64,000 nucleotides of DNA from contig CAUEEP010000876.1 of the NCBI GenBank assembly GCA_958450365.1, forward strand, positions 124,001 to 188,000, given 5' to 3'. Each line of letters opens with the position of its first letter. The first letter of the stretch is position 1. This document shows positions 42,349 to 53,518 of the stretch, piece by piece. The notes under the pieces are model-generated. The model made no database searches, was not told where the DNA came from, and saw only the letters and a list, made by a program, of their open reading frames with translations. This stretch comes from Mesorhabditis belari (lineage: Eukaryota > Nematoda > Chromadorea > Rhabditida > Rhabditidae). Made by a program: the position numbers and the translations under genes.

Positions 42349-42499
42349 TATATAAAGTTTTTCTCAAAACGAACTAATTTGAGAATAGTAAAAAGTTATT
42401 TTTTTTCTATTTTTAATGATTTTATTTTTCCTAATACATGTCCCTAATCGTGTCTATCCGTCCGTAAGCAAAAACTCAGATCTCGATCTCCAAGTCATG

Positions 42500-43275
42500 T
42501 AAAAGTTCGTCAAAGTCAGTTCATTATTTTCGAATTGTTCAATGATTCGATCTCTTTTTCGATTAAAGCTTCTAGAATTTCTAACCTAATACTTTGCGCT
42601 ATTTGTTTCCCTAAAATCGCGACTTATCACAGGGCATTTATAACCTATTGCCGGCTTTTGCCCGAGTATGTCACCATCGCATGGTCACCTTCCATTAAGA
42701 AACTTATCACCCTGGTTGAAAATGTTCAACGGCGTTTCACTAAAAAAGCATAGACTCGTTGTTTCCCTTTTTCTCTTATTCCAAATTATGAGACTAGACT
42801 TATAGTTTTTGATTTAAACCCCTTTTTATATCGCCGTATTTACTTTGAGCTTATTTTTTTGCTATAAAATTCTTTTCCACCCTAAGACGCATCCACAATT
42901 TCAAAGGCTCTTGAAAATTGTGGAAAGTCCTAGAAGAACACGTAGTCATCCTTATCAAATTTCGGTCAGTCCCCATCCCCATCATCTTTCCCTTTATTAT
43001 ACTTTTGCGAATCGTATTAGTAGGGTTTGGAATAAGCTCCCGTCTGGTATCTTCTCGACTGTAGGAAAATTGAAAGTATCTGTAAGCGCATTAGTTCTTA
43101 TTGCCATGTCAAATCTGCCCTATATTTAAATATTTTTGTACCTATGTTTCCTAACTGTAATTTTACTGTACTATTTCTAGTTTTCTTTCTTTTTTTGTGA
43201 AAGTATTATAGCAATATGTTGTATGCGGTTATAATTATCTGATTTGCTTTTTTCGCCCCTGAATAAAGCATATAT
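42500..43275 (+). pseudogene. LINE 3' fragment, decayed
   Basis: Pieces in several frames read YVTIAWSPSIKKLI, NVQRRFTKKA, RTRSHPYQISV and NRISRVWNKLPSGIF, which match LINE ORF2 C-terminal blocks (compare SIVWSPRAQ and QRRFTKVA of the LINE at 7668). It ends CCTGAATAAAGCATATATAT. Its 3' tail is very similar to 61427-61590, so both belong to one subfamily. Confidence 0.75.
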
Positions 43276-43565
43276 ATATTAAAATGGCTGAACCTGGATT
43301 CTGTTGAATCTGCTCCATTGTGTAGTCTTTTTTGCTTCTTGTTGGATTATTGCCTTGCACCAAGAAAAAAAGCTGAGCATTTGGGTTTCCAGACATAACT
43401 TCGTTCTTGAGAATCTTCTTTTTTTTGCTATATATAAAAGGAACAATACTTTATACGGAACGAAAATTAAATTGAACTTTCGAACTTTTGGTCTATTTTG
43501 GAAGTTGAAATCAACTATGGCTTAGGCCTGTTTACGACCTTGTTAACGACTTTTCATTTTATGAA

Positions 43566-43799
43566 ATGAAAGATAACGAAGAGCAAAAAAACGCGGTCGA
43601 CTTCTCGTTGGGCCCTCTTTTGGCTTTTGATCTAATACAGGATCCACTTTCCATCGCCCTTCACATTTTCACCATTCACATCATCGTTCACGACACACCA
43701 CCCGTTTTGAAAGTCTACCCGAAATATCTACTGATTACACAGATTTTTTGCCATGAGATCTTTTTGGAAATGTTCAATCAGCTTGAATTGAATGAGTGA
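43566..43799 (+). CDS. Probable chemoreceptor N-terminal exon (Str superfamily)
   Basis: From ATG 43566 the frame reads a polar start, a hydrophobic segment (DPLSIALHIFTIHIIVHDTP) and KVYPKYLLITQIF. This is the TM1, short-loop and start-of-TM2 pattern of Srh/Sri-type receptors, as in exon 1 of the receptor at 10392-16659 (YLIVYVSPKQMSPYKWF). No further exons were found downstream, where MITEs begin at 43823. It may be a pseudogene fragment. Confidence 0.4.
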   Translation: MKDNEEQKNAVDFSLGPLLAFDLIQDPLSIALHIFTIHIIVHDTPPVLKVYPKYLLITQIFCHEIFLEMFNQLELNE

Positions 43800-43822
43800 A
43801 ATTTTGATTGGTAACTGTAGAC

Positions 43823-44178
43823 TAGAGTGTGTTCTTCGAGAGTAAGTAATCACTCGAGTAAATTTGCATGAGTAATTTTTTACTCGAGTAATAGCTCGAG
43901 TAATTGTCGAGTAATGCGTTTTCTAAAAAGTGCGCCTGCGCGAAAAAAATATAAAAGCAATTTTTTGCGCAGGTTTTTCAAAAAAAATCATTTTTTACAT
44001 TGGAAGGGAATTTCCCACCAAATCAGTTAAACGGCTGAGTATCTTTAAAAAGTGTCGTATATAATGGGGGGCTCGTGATTTTTGGGTCATTTTTTGCAAT
44101 AATTTTTGCTAAAAGTAGGGTAATTTTTTTCCAAGTGTGCGTTTTAAAAAACGCATTACTCGCGAGGAACACACTCTA
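43823..44178. mobile_element. MITE with TAGAGTGTGTTC ends
   Basis: The left end TAGAGTGTGTTCTTCGAGAG is mirrored by GAGGAACACACTCTA at the right. Inside are repeated ACTCGAGTAA words. A related decayed element may lie at 54380-54490 (TAAGTAATGCATTATCTAAA). Confidence 0.7.
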
Positions 44179-44239
44179 ATCGTAGTTAAGAGTGTTCCAA
44201 TTGAGATAAAAATGCCAGAGTCCGGTCTGACAGCGGTTA

Positions 44240-44380
44240 GTTCAGGCCCAGGGTCAGGTTCAGGGCCGGGTTCAAGTTCAGGACCAGGTCAGGTTCAGAT
44301 TCAGGTTCAGGATCAGGTTCAGGTTCAGATTCAGGTTCAGGTTCAGGACCAGGTTCAGGTTTAGGTTCAGGATCAGGGGC
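44240..44380. repeat. GGTTCA minisatellite
   Basis: Irregular repeats of CAGGTT/CAGGAC hexamers. The open frame across it reads Gly-Ser-Pro then Gln-Val repeats and is a repeat translation. It is not the nematode telomere repeat TTAGGC. Confidence 0.85.
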
Positions 44381-44469
44381 GAAGAAAGTGAACCGACCAC
44401 ATTTCTTGTCATCGCTCCTGCAAGTTGACAGTTTTACGAAGAAAACTATAGCAAATAGTAATATAAATA

Positions 44470-44692
44470 TAAAAACTATAAAAGCAATTTTTTGCGCAGG
44501 TTTTTCAAAAAAAATCAGTTTTTACATTTGAAGTGAATTTCCCACCAAATCAGTTAAACGGCTGAGTATCTTTAAAAAGTGTCGTATATAATGCGGGGCT
44601 CGTGATTTTTGGGTCATTTTTTTGCAAAAGTACGGTAATTTTTTCCCAAGTGTGAGCTTTAAAAAACGCATTACTCGCGAGGAACACACTTT
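44470..44692. mobile_element. Second, partial copy of the 43823 MITE
   Basis: From AAAAGCAATTTTTTGCGCAG to GAGGAACACACTTTA it repeats 43945-44178 with small indels. The left terminal repeat is missing, apparently replaced by the GGTTCA minisatellite. Confidence 0.75.
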
Positions 44693-44699
44693 ACTGTAG

Positions 44700-45317
44700 A
44701 CTCTGATAAACAAAAATGTTTGTAGCTCTAAACAAAATTTACTGAATCCGGCAATCTAGAAACTTCACCGACTAAACTAAAAGCTCGGTTTTGACTTGTG
44801 ACATCAACCTAGTAATTGATCGGGGTACCCTGTACTACCTCGAGATTTGAAGATCTTCGTTTTAAAAGCTATTGCGGTTGATGTGTCTCTTTCGAATTGT
44901 TGATGGTTAACAAAGAATTAAGATGTTTCTATTTCGATGGACCCTACAGAGGAAAAATCGAAACTATTTAATTGTTTTTAAGTAATCCGGAAATAGAGCC
45001 ATGTTCTTCTACAACTATGGTGCCAACGGAAGCCTCAAAAACGTTTTTCATCAACCATTATTTGATTGTGGAAACAACAAAAAGTTGTTAGTAATACAGT
45101 TTATTTTGCGCTTTTTATGACATAAATTTTGGAAACTGGTAATACCGAAAGATAGATCCGACTTTTCAACGAATTCTTTCAACTCAACTACCACAACAAG
45201 TTTCCAAGTTTTCTCTCGTTTTTTATAAAGTTGTATAAGCTCAAGTATTTTTAGACTTTTACAAGCCGAAAGTCTGCGATTTACTTGATTGGAGGTTTGA
45301 AAAAGTGACAAATTCGA
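44700..45317. other. No gene seen
   Basis: AT-rich sequence with no supportable exon on either strand. Confidence 0.35.
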
Positions 45318-46284
45318 AGTCAGAACACGAGTATTTGGCAAAGTTGCTGGAAAGTCAAGCTATAGCAAGCTAGCCTAATCGTAAAGCAATCAATTGTTGA
45401 TATCTAGAGCTATTTTCATCTAAAATTTTCAAAAACCTGAAGATCAAGACTCTCGTTTGGCCCTATGTCGATATTTGATATTGTAGAGAAATTTGAAGAG
45501 ATGGGATTGGAAAAAATCTATTCAAGTGGAGAAAAATCTTTCTTGAAATGGATCTCTGAGCTTGTTCGTCTCTGAGCTCTGAGTCGAGCTTGTTCAGCTC
45601 ATTCAATAACATTATTCTCAACTTTCTCAAATCCGTTTACGAAAAGCCATCAAACGGAGTCAGAAGACGAGTATTTGGCAAAGTTGCTGGAAAGTCAAGC
45701 TATAGCAAGCTATCCTAATTGTAAAGCAATCAATTGTTTATATCTAGAGCTATTTTCAAAAACCCAAAGATCAAGACTCTCGTTTGGCCATTTGTCGATA
45801 GAATCGATAAGTTTATAAAGACTTTTCGATATTTTGTTCAATTTTTTGTTTTGTTTGTTCAATAAAAATTCAAATTTGGAAAATTTTCAAACATTTACAT
45901 TTAGGGAGAGCATTTCGTTATGAAGAAGATCGAGATATTGGGAAAATATTTTTGGGAATTGAAGAGAAATTTGAAAGATGGGATTGGAAAGAATCTATTC
46001 AAGTAGAGAAAAATTTTTTCCTGAAATCGATCCCTATTTGTCGAGCTTGTTCAACTCATCCAATAACATTAATCGGCCATATTCTCAACTTTCTCCAATC
46101 CTCTTACGAAAACCGATCAATCACCAAAAAGATTTGCTTTATCGTTTCGTTTTTTGGCTTGACAATCATGCAACAGGTTTGCAATTTGTGCTTGACTTTC
46201 TTTCGTTGTTTTCATGCTTTTTTCATGAATAAATTACCAGGACTTTCCAATTGGCCTGAAAAAACCAAGCCGAGTCAAAAGTAA
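45318..46284. repeat. Interleaved tandem duplication, with a doubtful open frame
   Basis: Block x (AGTATTTGGCAAAGTTGCTG onward) occurs at about 45330-45480 and 45665-45805. Block y (ATGGGATTGGAAA, TCTATTCAAGT, GAGAAAAATC) occurs at about 45480-45640 and 45965-46130. The order x-y-x-y suggests duplication of a roughly 340-480 bp unit. A plus-strand frame at 45952-46284 is open but shows no family motif. Confidence 0.6.
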
Positions 46285-46356
46285 TGATTCAGATTTGGCT
46301 TGGATGAGAGATTTTCTAGGAAGAGCCCTGTAATCTACCAAAATCTTGATGTAACA

Positions 46357-46451
46357 TTTATTTAATTTCGCTGACAAACTCGGAGCCCAGCTTGATACCC
46401 AGCCTTTGCTCCATCTGTGAAGATCGATAGTGCAAGGACACAAATGGGACG
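46357..46451 (-). CDS. Candidate terminal exon, uncertain
   Basis: An acceptor (cctttacag) precedes 46451 on the minus strand. In the phase of the secreted-protein gene at 48022-49061 it would read PICVLALSIFTDGAKAG and end in TAA. A second frame also ends cleanly. It could be that gene's third exon, with mariner M4 in the intron between them, but this rests only on phase. Confidence 0.25.
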
Positions 46452-46667
46452 CTGTAAAGGATTCATTTCAAAACTTCTATTGAGTTAGAAATTAGGAATA
46501 GAGATTTAAAAATTATATAATTATCAAATTATAATTTATAATTATAATTATCAAGATTATATGATTATCACTTAGCTTCAAGCAAATTATCAATAAATTC
46601 GGCAATCCGATCATAACGACAATCAAACGAATGCCATGAAACCGGTTTTTCTTATTCAGAACTAATA

Positions 46668-47920
46668 TTAGGTTGGCAAAAAAGAAATGCGCGTTTTCGT
46701 TAAAAGTTTATTTTATTATAAAAACAAGATAACAATACATTAATCCAAAAGGTATTCGCCATCTGCATCAATGACTTGTCGCCAACGTTCACGCAGAGAA
46801 TGGATGCCCTTCTGGAAGAACTCGACCGGCTGCGACTCGAAGAAGTTGGACACCCAAATTTGGACCTCGTCGCCGTTCTTGAACTTTTTCTCGGCCAAGG
46901 AGTGGTGCATTGATCGGAACAGATGGTAGTCGGAAGGCGCCAAGTCTGGGCTCTATGGTGGATGAGGCGGGACTTCCCAGCTCATTTCTTCAATTTTCTG
47001 CTGGGTGATTTTTTGCGACATGCGGCCGAGCGTTGTCGTGGAGGAATTTTGTCGACGCCGTATCCACACCTTGACGTCGCAGCGCCTGGTCCACGCGGTC
47101 CAATTGGCCTTGGTAGAGGTTCGCCGTAACTGTTTGACCCGAATCCAGAACCTCAAAGTACACCAGGCCTTTACTGTTCCACCAAACACAAAGCATCACC
47201 TTTTTCCGTGGATGTCCGGTTTTGGAGCTTCACCGGGGTCCAACCACTGCCGCTTTCTTGCTGTGTTGCCGTATTGGATCCACTTCTTATCCGACATAAT
47301 AATGGAGTCGAAAAACCCACTGTTCTTGGCGCGGTGAGTGAGAATTCCGGCGATTGCGATGCGTGTCGCCTTGTTTGCGTCGGATAGCTTATGCGGTACC
47401 CATTTTCCGCATCTATTCGTCTTGCCCATGCCATGCAGATGGTTCTCAATGGTGACATGAGTGCAGTCGAACTGTTCTGCCAGGTCGCGAGTGGTTTGGC
47501 GTGGATCCGACTCAATGGCTTCCTTCAATGCGTCGTTGTCGATGATTTGAGGTCGACTCCCGTGTTTTTTGGTCTTCCAAGCTTTCGTCGCCGTCTCGAA
47601 AGCGCTGAAACCATCGTTTACACTGACTTTCGGATAGAGCATCTTCGTCAAACACTTGCGATAGAGCGCCATGAGCTTCAGCAGCCGATTTGCCTTGCTT
47701 AAATTCATACCACAAGCACGCCCGCAAACGAAATTTTTAGTCCGACATTTTCTAAACACTCTTTCTTGCAAAAAAACAAAGTAATCATAGACAAATTATA
47801 TATCAAACGATGCGCAAGAACACGCTCTTTGCAATAGAATAAACTATTTCAAAAAATCTTTTACTGTGAATAAAATACAAATCAACAAACACGACGCTCA
47901 TTTCTTTTTTGCCAACCTGC
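46668..47920 (-). mobile_element. mariner M4, decayed, frameshifted
   Basis: The left end has the standard terminal repeat and TA (46666-46667). The right end reads GCCAACCT three times in tandem (47911 onward) and lacks a clear TA. The transposase is broken by several small indels, by a stop in place of the usual W of WNSKGL/SPDL regions, and by the codon-4 TAA also seen in M3. Motifs HDNARPH and APSDYHLF can still be read in separate frames. Confidence 0.9.
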
Positions 47921-48021
47921 CAACCTGCCAACAACTGAACAGTTTATTGTAAATCAATATATTTTTCACATTATTTGCGTTGAACAAATGTGTTTTTATT
48001 GTAGATTTTGTAAATCCTTAC

Positions 48022-49061
48022 GTGAACAAATTGCCACCAGCTCGGGAATTGAATTCCACATTGGGTTTTGAAGAAATCTTGAAATTCGCGGTCCGAGACT
48101 TTCGGCAAATCACTCATTTCCCATTTGCGCTCCATTTCCGTAAAAATTGCCTGAAAAGGATTGATTATTTACGAATTGTATAAGTAAGAAATCAATCTAT
48201 TGTTTTAGTGGAAAATCAAAAAAGATTATTGGAAAATTGGCACAACTTGAATCCGACTACAGATCTAGTCGTTAACCACCCAGAAACCCCTTCAAATTTC
48301 AGAATTGAATAGAGAGTGACTCAGATTCTTTGCGGAAAGATAACATTTTGAATTTGTTGAATATTCTTATACTAATCATCAGAAGAAATGATTGAAATCT
48401 TGACTTTTGGTTTTACGGTCAGATGCTCTATTTATGAGTGAAGAATATTTTTAGCAACATTTGAGTTACGTGTTTTATCAAGCTTTACAGTTTTTTGTTT
48501 TCTATTTACACTATCCCTGAAATGGGACAGATTAAATCCTGAAATAGAAAATTTTGTCATTCATCAATCAATTAAATTCTAAATAAAAAGAAACAAAGCA
48601 AAACAAAAGTGATTCCAGCTGGATCCAAACCAGCGATTCAAGAAGTGAGAGACTAGTGCACTATCAGTATTCCAGTATAGCACAACTTGATAGCCTCCCG
48701 TAGCCAGACTAGAGTGGCGACTATTTTTTGGCATTTTCCTTGCATAAAATAATTTTTACGGCTTCAGAGGGCCTCCGGGGTAGATCCGACTACAGATCCA
48801 GCGTGAAAAACTGGTCTAGATGAGCTAGATCTCGTTTCGAAACCCAGTGGTAGCTTGGTGAACCTCCCTTATAAGTCCGTTTCCATATAAAGAAGCTGAA
48901 AAAAGCACTAAGTTTTGTTAAACTTACAGCTTTCAATTGTAATGGATTAAAGTTGCGAGTGTAAATTTTTTCCTCACCTTTATCTCCACATCATAATCGA
49001 TCGCTACACAAGTCTCAAAAAGAATAAACGAAATCACCAAAAACACTTTTAAAAACATCAT
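48022..49061 (-). CDS. Small secreted protein, family unknown (partial model)
   Basis: Exon 1 (48978-49061) begins ATGATG and encodes a clear signal peptide (MMFLKVFLVISFILFETCVA). Exon 2 (48022-48150) joins in phase zero with good acceptor cttttcag and donor GTAAGG. It reads a charged stretch (ERKWEMSDLPKVSDREFQDF) and CGIQFPSWWQF. A third exon should follow beyond the mariner M4 insertion; one candidate is at 46357-46451. No known domain was recognised. Confidence 0.6.
48160..48960. other. Intron of the secreted-protein gene; tRNA-like scraps
   Basis: At 48605-48690 the minus strand has a five-pair T-arm-like stem GCTGG/CCAGC around TTTGGAT and a D-arm-like piece, but the acceptor stem fails. 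At 48785-48850 there is a second weak tRNA-like segment. The rest is AT-rich without signal. Confidence 0.35.
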
Positions 49062-49595
49062 AAAATTTTGCTAAATGTGGCTTGTTGTGTTTCTGAAAAA
49101 ATACAAATTTCCTTCCATGCGAAATTAAAGAAAAATTTTTCTGAAAAAGATTTTTGCTTTGGCTAACATTCATTGATGAAACAAAATGACGAGAATGAAA
49201 AATTTTTAAGAATTTTCGCTTTAAAACCATTCTTTTAAGAAGTTTTATGTGTTGTAAATTGCAAATTTGTTTAAATAAAGACAAAGAAATCAACTAGAGA
49301 TCATTGCAAATTTACCACCGAACTGCAAAATGAGAGCTAGCCTATTTTGTAGCAAATTCAGCCCAAAAAATTGAATGTTTTATTATGTATAAAACAAAGA
49401 ATACACTTTTTCTTTGACGCTGATTCCAAATCTGCTTTTAAAAGCTTGCAAAGAGTTTTTTTTGGTTAGTTTTGGTTAGTGTAGATTCTGTAGTCAGAAT
49501 TAAATTTAGTCATGGGCTACGTGAAAGTCCATTTGTTCCGTTTTTGAAACAAAGAATTTCACCTTGTCAAGTTGAAGACAAAGAATCAATCCCAT
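49062..49595. other. No gene seen
   Basis: Upstream region of the secreted-protein gene. AT-rich, with the repeated word TTTTGGTTAG near 49465. No promoter element could be identified with confidence. Confidence 0.35.
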
Positions 49596-49599
49596 CGAA

Positions 49600-50045
49600 G
49601 TTTAGTCTTTTTCTAAGCTAAACATTTTAAGCGAAATCACGCACAAATTGATTAGCAAATGCGAAGGAACTATTAGGTTGGCGCATAAGTCTTTAGACAC
49701 TTTTCTTGGATACGAGGCTGGATCAGGTTTTCCGTTTCAAAAATGTTAACAAATCAAATCAAAGCCATTTCAGATGATGTGCAACAACGTAATCGTTTTT
49801 ATCGAAAACGCCGGCGTTAGCGTGTTCTTGACCCTAATCGATGCTCACTTTTCTTTGTTGGACAACAACGTGATTGGCTGGAATGGAATGGAGGGGTTAG
49901 TGCATTGACATTAACAAGTTTAGTCTTTTTTTTAAGCTAAACATTTTAAGCGAAACGACGCACAAATTGATTAGCAAATGCGAAGGAACTATTAGGTTGG
50001 CCAGAATTAGGTTGGCCTATAAGTCTTTAGACACTTTTTTTCTAC
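49600..50045. repeat. Direct repeats ending in mariner-type termini
   Basis: An 85-bp segment (AAGCTAAACATTTTAAGCGA, ATTGATTAGCAAATGCGAAG) occurs at 49605-49690 and 49925-50000. Each copy is followed by ATTAGGTTGG and CATAAGTCTTTAGACAC or CTATAAGTCTTTAGACAC. These are ends of a third mariner-like lineage; the interior has no transposase motif. Nothing is supported from 50046 to 50517. Confidence 0.65.
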
Positions 50046-50517
50046 TAGCGTTTACTAGATGAATTCACCAATTGACCTACAATTGGCTGCATTAGAAAGG
50101 CCTACCATTTTTCTACAAAATAACGTTCAAATCTTATGAAAATGTTTTGTCGATGGTTTTTTATGGAAACGCGAAGTCGGGTAGTCAAAAAAGGCCACAA
50201 CCCGAAGACGCAATTTAGGCGCTTTGGTCCACAGAAACCTATGTTGCTGTTAATAGATAAAAGATAGAGCGCAAAATTTCAGGTATATACAAATATCTTA
50301 ACTCTCCAAAATAGCATTCAACACTTTTCCAAGAAGAGCTTTTGTAAAAGTTTTTCTGACTTTAACTATCAAAAGGCCGACGACCAACAGAAGCCTGCTA
50401 AATAAATGCTTGTTTTGTTTGATTGCAAAGTTAGTGACTTTTATCGCGTAAAAAAAGGACTGTTTACGAAATTTCACGTATTTACTGGTCACCCTGTATT
50501 TATGGAGTTGAAGGTGA

Positions 50518-52148
50518 TCATGGAGTTGTGGGATCGTCGATTGTGGTGGTGGATGGCTGCGTACAGAAATAGGGAACGACCACCGGTAGGCCGTTCCCAA
50601 AGTCGTCCCGGCACTCCTCGAAGAGCCAGCCCAATTTGATCGTGTCCAAAACAAGGCAAACATTTGTTGGAACTAAAAACAAATGGGAATAATTTCGAAC
50701 GCGTTCGCTTTCAGTTCTACAGCCTTTCCCTTTAATTAACGGTTGGGCACGGGAAGAAAAGACTTAGGTGAAATGACTTTATTGTTAGGTGGAAAGTGAA
50801 AGGATTTTAGGTGAAACGAAGGTTTCCCCCATCCTAATACATACCGATTTCCTATAATTATGAACGTACCAGTTAAAACCTACAAAATTTTGGGCATCAA
50901 GCGGTTTTAAACCTATATTTCTTTTGTTTACTCATTCTTTGTATCTTATTTGTATCAATGAATAAGCCATATGTGTTCCAGTAGGATTCAGTGCCGGTTC
51001 ATAAGGCAAAGAAAAGTTCAGGACTGGTGCAAACAAAATTTCGCGGACTTCATCAGTGCTCAAGAATTGCTCTCATAGACCTGAACCCGAAGCCAAAGCT
51101 TGTACTACTTTTCATCCAAATTTGGAGTTATTGAAGAAGACTTTGATAAAATCTTGAGATAAAATCAAGATCGGGTACCTGCAGCGAATGTTGATGCGTT
51201 CCCCAAGCATCTTCGTCAGTGTATCCAAAAAAAGGAAAGCAAATTGAAAAGTTTTGATTGTTTGTTAATCTTTGATCTTATTTGTTGATATTTTGAATAG
51301 GATATCATCTAAACTAACCAAATTCGCTTCTTTTATAAGGGTTTCTATATTAATTTTACTTTTATAAGGACCATAATTCTTTGTCACCCTTTAATAAGCG
51401 CCCCATTCTCCAAACAAAATTGTCCTCACTAGAAAGGTTTCTAAACTTTTTAAAATTATAGTTTTAACTGCTTTAATAGATCTACGTAAGTAGCAAATAA
51501 ATTGGAAAATTAGTTTTTGAGAAAATTATAAAATAATATTTAGAGAAAAATCGTAAGGATTACATGTATTTCGACTCGACTTTGAACGGTTCTGGATGAG
51601 AATTTTGTTTTCATTTTAAGTGTGGTTTTAGTGGATTCTAGACCAAGGGCTATTGTTTAAAATGGTTTCCAAAAGATTTTTTAAAAAATTAATTTCCACC
51701 TTTTTTGGGGGGTCCGAAGATCGGTCGAAAAATAAGTACCCCGAGGCCTTATTACAGAAAATACGGTATTGGAAAACGGGCATAACCTGTTCTTTTTTAA
51801 CCTTTCGGAGCTGAATTTGCCTATGTTTTTTTGAGGGCACCTGGCAGAACCTGGCTCTAATTTGACAATAAAAACCGACTTATTGGCTTTGGAATGGCGA
51901 AGTGTTGATAGTTGAACGATGTACCATCCGTCCACGTCCAATTCCCGTTTCTATCCATCACAGCACCCAGCCACGTGCCTTTCTCGTTAGGGATGGTACC
52001 ACTTGAATTTGGAGATATATTTGAAAGCTGAAGTTGCGGCTTTACTTTATTGACATACGAGCGAGCAGAGAATTTTGAAAAGCGTTGTGAAGCGAGGGCA
52101 AATTCGCGCCATCCTTTGCGCAATCCGCCGCCGCATCCTCCCATGTGG
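50518..52148 (-). CDS. C-type lectin domain protein (5' end unresolved)
   Basis: Three exons join in phase: 52046-52148, 51880-52001 and 50518-50672, with a 44-nt first intron. Together they form a nearly complete C-type lectin-like domain: TWEDAAADCAKDGANLPSL (first helix), TWLGAVMD (the WIGL strand), WTWTDGTSFNY, then CLVLDTIKLGWLFEECRDDF and VVPYFCTQ (last two disulphide cysteines). A Ser/Thr-rich tail and TGA follow. Such proteins are secreted or surface-bound and common in nematode immune responses. The usual EPN or QPD sugar-binding triplet is not evident, so binding is uncertain. The donor after exon 51880 (GTCGGT) is weak. Upstream exons, with the first Cys and signal peptide, were not fixed; the 9-bp repeat at 52311-52400 may lie in or next to one. 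Confidence 0.8.
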
Positions 52149-52310
52149 CTGAAATCTTTCTAGGGTAACCCTATATTCTGCCTGTATTACCGTAAATATA
52201 TATACCTAAGCCCCCACTGGAGGGGGAGGGAAAAAATAAAAGCCCCGGAGCTTCAATTACCATATTTACGGTAATACATTTGCGTGGCTTGTTGCTGTTG
52301 TTGTTGGTTA

Positions 52311-52400
52311 TACAGGTTGTACAGGTTGTACAGGTTGTACAGGTTGTACAGGTTGTACAGGTTGTACAGGTTGTACAGGTTGTACAGGTTGTACAGGTTG
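52311..52400. repeat. 9-bp tandem repeat, 10 perfect copies
   Basis: The unit is TACAGGTTG. On the minus strand it stays open in more than one frame, giving Pro-Val-Gln or Thr-Thr-Cys repeats. It lies about 170 bp upstream of the first recognised lectin exon, so it could be a coding linker of that gene, or an intronic minisatellite. Confidence 0.95.
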
Positions 52401-52694
52401 TGCCGAAAGTCCTGTACATCTTTTCGATGTAGATCTTAAACTCAACCAATCCGGAAAAGCTATTTGAAGAAATTTGAAAACAATTTTCACTATCTTGTTT
52501 CTCTTGAATTTACCTGGTACTTGTCCAGAAATCTCCAGAAAAAATACTCACGCAAAAAAGGCATATTTTTTTAAACTAAAAATCTCTTTATTTTTGTAAT
52601 CTAACCTCAAACCTTTATGTCCAAACTGTTCAAAAACATCTTTAAATATTCTCAACCATTATGTCCAAACGATTCTAGCACATCTTTAAATAAA

Positions 52695-52795
52695 TTTTGC
52701 AAAAGCCCTATCACTTAGGGGAGTCGAACCAACAACCCCCTTTTTTGGGTCCTGAGTGACAGCAAGCGCCTTAGACCACTCGGCCACTCAGTTGT
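52695..52795 (-). pseudogene. tRNA-Leu-like sequence (type II, degenerate)
   Basis: The minus strand reads GTGGCCGAGTGGTCTAAGGC, the D-arm signature of tRNA-Leu/Ser, then CTCAGGA (possible Leu CAG anticodon loop) and GGTTCGACTCCCC. The anticodon stem and T stem do not pair, so it is a pseudogene or SINE head. Confidence 0.55.
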
Positions 52796-52799
52796 ATTG

Positions 52800-53510
52800 T
52801 AGGGGGATGACTTGCAACTTCAGATGGTTCTTTAGAGAAATTCAGGCGACCAGGCATTTGGCTTGATTCTGGCGATATTGTCAATTAAAAGACTTGATCT
52901 TTGCTTGCAAAATCTTAAATTTAACATAAATTTGCTATAGTTACAAATGTTTATAAAAATATTCAGCGTTAGATAGTTTTTGTGATCTTAAAAGCGGAAT
53001 TTGACGACCGAAGAACAAACTCCGAACTTTTACATCACCCTGTAGATCCTAATAAACCTCTCGCTACCTAGTACTGCCCAAAAACACAATCAAACCATCT
53101 CTTACCAAGGTTAATTGAATGATTACGATTTTTCGATTATTCACCCGATTATTCACTAGTTTTTTATACATAGAGTCGTTCAAACTCACAATGTTTGCGT
53201 TCCGCGCTGATGCAAAGCCGAAAATCGGATTGATATGTGTACGAGAGGGCACAAATCGGATCATCGTTCACACAAAAGATCAACCCCAAAAAACAGCTTG
53301 CAAGAAAAAATGATAAATGAACCATTTTGGGGAAATGAGTGCTATGTTTCAGTGATCTCGCCTCGCGTTTTGTTGATTTTATACGGGAAATCTCTTATCT
53401 GGGGTGATGACGCTATCACGCCAGCAAAGAAAAAAAATGTACAAAAAGGAATTTAGTTTGAAGTCGTTGAGGGTTTCTGGTTTTGTAGTCGTTTTGAATT
53501 TCTGCTATGG
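52800..53510. other. No firm gene; one short open frame
   Basis: A plus-strand frame from ATG 53191 reads FRADAKPKIGLICVREGT and more basic sequence to a stop at about 53312. No splice partner was found, so it is left unassigned. Confidence 0.25.
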
Positions 53511-53518
53511 ACTTTTTG

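Noticed and set aside
44137..44364. Open frame with Gly-Ser-Pro and Gln-Val repeats, considered as a secreted repeat protein
   Set aside because: It coincides with the GGTTCA minisatellite, has no signal peptide and starts inside a MITE.
45952..46284. 110-codon plus-strand frame considered as a neuropeptide or receptor exon
   Set aside because: No family motif, and a competing frame is open over much of it inside a local duplication.
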